Shown one piece after another: positions 39,642 through 41,697 of a stretch of 41,697 nucleotides of DNA. The notes below the pieces were generated by a model. That model was given only the letters and a program-made list of their open reading frames with translations, made no database searches and was not told the DNA's origin. A program made the position numbers and the translations under genes. Within the stretch, counting starts at the first letter, position 1. Each line of letters opens with the position of its first letter. The DNA is from a virus, in the IMG/VR virus record IMGVR_UViG_3300044644_001050, positions 1 to 41,697 of that record; one strand, 5' to 3'.

Positions 39642-40397
39642 ATGACAAACCAAGAGTATCACCGTAAAACTGAGTACATCAGTAAATCACTTTTAGACTT
39701 AGTACATAAGTCACCCGCGCACTATAAAGCCTATATTGAAGGCGAAAAACAAGCGCCAACATCAGCTATGAACTTAGGTAGTTTAGTTCATAGTGTTGTA
39801 TTTAACCAAGATAATTACGCCGTTATGCCAGAATGCGGCCGCCGTACAAAAGAAGGTAAAGCAATTTATGAATGTTTTATGGCAGAATCAGAAGAAAAAG
39901 AATTATTTGTATCGCATAAAGATTACGAATTAGCCCTAAACATTAGAAACGCTGTTTTAGCACATCCGAAGGCTGCTATACTTTTAGAACAAGGCCAAGC
40001 AGAATTGCCTATATTTGGTAAAATTGCAGACATTGACGCAAAGTGCAAAGTAGATTTTTTAAACACTAAGTATAACGTTTGCATCGACCTTAAAACAACA
40101 ACTAACTCAGCGCCTAACGAATTTGCAAAATCTGTTTGGAATTATCGCTATCACGTTCAAGCCGCGTTTTATATGGACTTAACAAAGACTGAACGCTTTA
40201 TATTTATAGCTGTTGAAAAAGAAGCGCCGTTTAATGTAGAACTTTATGAACTTGACCCCGAAGCTATTGAACGCGGGCGACAGGAATATTTAGCCGATAT
40301 CCAAACGCTAAAAAAATGCAAGGAAACAAATAATTTTCACGGCTATACAACAGATAATAAAATACATATTCTTTCATTGCCTAACTGGGTTAAATAA
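39642..40397 (+). CDS. RecE-like PD-(D/E)XK exonuclease
   Basis: This 251-residue protein starts at ATG 39642; the earlier GTG at 39609 lies within the promoter and is rejected. It carries the RecE/Cas4-type nuclease motifs: LGSLVHSVV with H50, ELPI with E121, KVDFL with D138, IDLKTTT with D149 and K151, and YHVQAAFYMD with Q173. It should degrade one DNA strand to expose 3' ends for the annealing protein encoded directly downstream. Together they form a RecET-like recombination pair. Length matches the stand-alone nuclease domain. Confidence 0.87.
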   Translation: MTNQEYHRKTEYISKSLLDLVHKSPAHYKAYIEGEKQAPTSAMNLGSLVHSVVFNQDNYAVMPECGRRTKEGKAIYECFMAESEEKELFVSHKDYELALNIRNAVLAHPKAAILLEQGQAELPIFGKIADIDAKCKVDFLNTKYNVCIDLKTTTNSAPNEFAKSVWNYRYHVQAAFYMDLTKTERFIFIAVEKEAPFNVELYELDPEAIERGRQEYLADIQTLKKCKETNNFHGYTTDNKIHILSLPNWVK

Positions 40398-40406
40398 TTT
40401 CAAACC

Positions 40407-40940
40407 ATGACACAACTAACTAAACTTCCGACACTTCAGGAACTATTAGTAGAAAATGAAGACAGCCTTAAGCAAAATGCGCTAACTGTATTATTGAACC
40501 AAGACCCGCCTGCAAAGTGGTTAGTTCAGCACCCAATGATTCGCGATTATAAATATATTCCTATTGAAAAAATAGAATATCTGTTAACGCGTATCTTTGG
40601 CAATTTTAACGTAGAAATACGCTCAACACAGATAGTAGCTAATTCAGTAGTAGTAACTATAAGGCTGCATGTAATAAACCCTATATCAGGACAGCCAATG
40701 TGGCAGGATGGAATAGGTGCTGCACCAATTCAAACAGATAAAGGTGCAGGCGCAACCGATTGGAACGCCGTTAAAACCGATGGTGTGCAAAAAGCTGCAC
40801 CCGCCGCCGAAACTTACGCCGTTAAAGATGCTGCTGAAAAGTTTGGTAAAATATTTGGCCGCGATGTTAGCCGTAAAGGTTCTATGAATTATACCGATTT
40901 GCTGAAAAAATCAGCGTTTAATGATGAATTAGAAAAATAA
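40407..40940 (+). CDS. Rad52-like single-strand annealing protein
   Basis: This is a 177-residue protein. Residues about 45-150 resemble the Rad52/Sak core: IPIEKIEYLLTRIFGNFNVE, VVTIRLHVIN, then AAPAAETYAVKDAAEKFGKI and FGRDVSRKG (about 129-157), the helical block with conserved K-x-A-x-K-(L/F)-G. It pairs with the RecE-like nuclease ten bases upstream, and SSB is also phage encoded. Annealing proteins of this type drive phage recombination and replication. The family assignment is by motif, moderately firm. Confidence 0.75.
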   Translation: MTQLTKLPTLQELLVENEDSLKQNALTVLLNQDPPAKWLVQHPMIRDYKYIPIEKIEYLLTRIFGNFNVEIRSTQIVANSVVVTIRLHVINPISGQPMWQDGIGAAPIQTDKGAGATDWNAVKTDGVQKAAPAAETYAVKDAAEKFGKIFGRDVSRKGSMNYTDLLKKSAFNDELEK

Positions 40941-40946
40941 AAGTGT

Positions 40947-40954
40947 TATATTTG
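40947..40954 (+). promoter_or_regulatory. Promoter -7 box before the structured RNA
   Basis: TATATTTG (40947-40954) matches the -7 consensus and begins seven bases after the annealing-protein stop. No TTTG is seen at -33. The expected start, about 40959-40961, falls at the first base of hairpin 1 of the predicted RNA. Confidence 0.55.
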
Positions 40955-40959
40955 TGAAC

Positions 40960-41050
40960 GTTCTGCAACCACAAAAAGAACTAAAAGATATTTAAAGCCC
41001 TGGATGATATAGGTCGTGGTTGCCCTATTGATTTCGGGGCTTAGTTTTTT
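40960..41050 (+). ncRNA. Candidate structured RNA with kissing loops
   Basis: Hairpin 1: GTTCT (40960-40964) pairs with AGAAC (40977-40981). Hairpin 2: ATAGG (41009-41013) pairs with CCTAT (41024-41028), enclosed by AAGCCC (40995-41000) with GGGCTT (41037-41042). The loop of hairpin 1 contains GCAACCAC (40965-40972), the exact complement of GTGGTTGC (41016-41023) in the loop of hairpin 2, so the two can kiss over eight base pairs. A T6 run (41045-41050) follows, giving either a terminated small RNA of about 90 bases or a cis-acting leader of the ParB-like gene. Its class is unknown to me. Confidence 0.62.
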
Positions 41051-41061
41051 AAAAATATGTT

Positions 41062-41697
41062 ATGGAACTTAAAATTAAAGAAGAATTTAAAAAGCTGATT
41101 CCACCGCTAACGCCCGATGAATACAAACAGCTTGAAACAAATTGCATTGAAGAAGGTATTCGCGATGCTATTATTACTTGGAATGGTTATATTATTGATG
41201 GGCACAATAGATATAAGATAGCACAGGATTGGTGTTTAGTGTTTAAATTAGAACCTAAAGAATTTAAGTCTGAACAAGATGTTAAAGTTTGGATGATATT
41301 AAACCAATTTGGAAGGCGTAATATAGGCAATTATACACGTGCAAAATTAGCCTTAGAACTTGAAGATATTTTTAGGGAAAAAGCTAAAGAAAATTTAAAA
41401 CTTGCAGCTGAAAAAACTAACACGGGTTGTCAGATATCTGACAAGGCGTTAGATTTATTTAGTGAAGAAAAGCCTGTTAAAAAAATTGAAATTCAGCCTA
41501 TTGATACAAAAAAAGAAGTTGCTAAGGTTGCTAACTTATCACACGATACAATAGCAAAAGTTAAAAAAATTGAAGAAAAGGCAGCACCTGAAATTAAAGA
41601 AAAACTTTTAACAGGCGAACTTTCAATTAACCAAGCTTATCAGGATATCAAAAAAGAAGAAAATAAAATAATTCTTGAGCATAAAAAAGAAGAAAAT
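41062..41697 (+). CDS. ParB/Spo0J-like protein (3' end beyond window)
   Basis: At least 212 residues, open at the window edge. The N-terminus has the ParB nuclease-like core: LIPPLTPDEYKQLETNCIEE and IIDGHNRYKIAQDW (about residues 46-59). Then come LNQFGRRNIGNYTRAKLALE (about 79-98) and a Lys/Glu-rich region with a probable HTH (KKEVAKVANLSHDTIAKVKK, about 151-170). Such phage proteins may regulate transcription or act on DNA sites. It starts 20 bases after the candidate RNA; an ATG five bases earlier is out of frame. No ParA is visible. Confidence 0.8.
   Translation, partial: MELKIKEEFKKLIPPLTPDEYKQLETNCIEEGIRDAIITWNGYIIDGHNRYKIAQDWCLVFKLEPKEFKSEQDVKVWMILNQFGRRNIGNYTRAKLALELEDIFREKAKENLKLAAEKTNTGCQISDKALDLFSEEKPVKKIEIQPIDTKKEVAKVANLSHDTIAKVKKIEEKAAPEIKEKLLTGELSINQAYQDIKKEENKIILEHKKEEN

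Noticed and set aside
1-41697. Genome-wide TAG recoding
   Set aside because: TAG is used as a normal stop in the terminase small subunit and sigma factor genes, where reading on gives no sensible extension; only the 30755 case looks odd.
1-41697. Circular or complete genome
   Set aside because: If the ends were joined the ParB-like frame would stop at 22-24, which is possible, but no terminal repeat is visible, so I cannot claim it.

Overview
The window is almost entirely one bacteriophage genome, probably a long-tailed (siphovirus-like) phage of a Bacteroidota host. The host is inferred from four things. The DNA is AT-rich. Starts lack Shine-Dalgarno sequences and sit behind A/T-rich leaders. 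Several intergenic gaps carry the TAnnTTTG -7 box, in two cases with a TTTG-like -33 box about 19 bases upstream, which is the promoter consensus of that phylum. The SSB ends in DLPF, and many structural proteins are of types found in Bacteroidota phages. I see no integrase, transposase, tRNA or CRISPR array, so a lytic or plasmid-like lifestyle is more likely than integration.

Layout. Positions 1-160 hold the tail end of a gene. Positions 161-612 hold a large, symmetric cluster of TGTTAC-type sites beside a TAA-rich tract. Next on the plus strand come the terminase subunits and a metallophosphoesterase (613-3330). A minus-strand operon (5283 down to 3374) encodes two small proteins, a SPOR-domain exported protein, a sigma-70-like factor and an unknown protein, all behind a consensus promoter. 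Plus-strand late genes run from 5435 to 28825: a tail assembly chaperone with a predicted -1 frameshift, the tape measure, two overlapping spanin-like genes, tail tip and structural proteins, an Ig-domain (probably tail tube) protein, portal, MuF-type protein, scaffold, major capsid protein, neck proteins, fibre-like proteins and a holin. A minus-strand ParB-like gene with its own promoter and terminator sits between scaffold and capsid genes.

A long minus-strand block (39551 down to 28849) carries early and replication functions: DNA methyltransferase, small HTH protein, DEAH helicase, VRR-NUC nuclease, a stand-alone DnaB N-terminal domain, a P-loop ATPase, SSB, and three different peptidoglycan hydrolases scattered among small unknown genes. 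From a divergent promoter at about 39600, the plus strand carries a RecE-like nuclease, a Rad52-like annealing protein, a candidate structured RNA and the start of a second ParB-like gene that runs off the window.

The most notable signals are: the twelve-site inverted array at 243-459; two duplicated promoter-small ORF-terminator cassettes (about 5026-5364 and 33218-33508), with a related operator-like sequence at a third early promoter; a kissing-loop RNA at 40960-41042; the frameshift at a T9 run (5938-5946); the helicase loading domain separated from any DnaB motor; and an in-frame TAG that appears to truncate a regulator-like gene. All functional calls come from reading motifs by eye; no database search was run.
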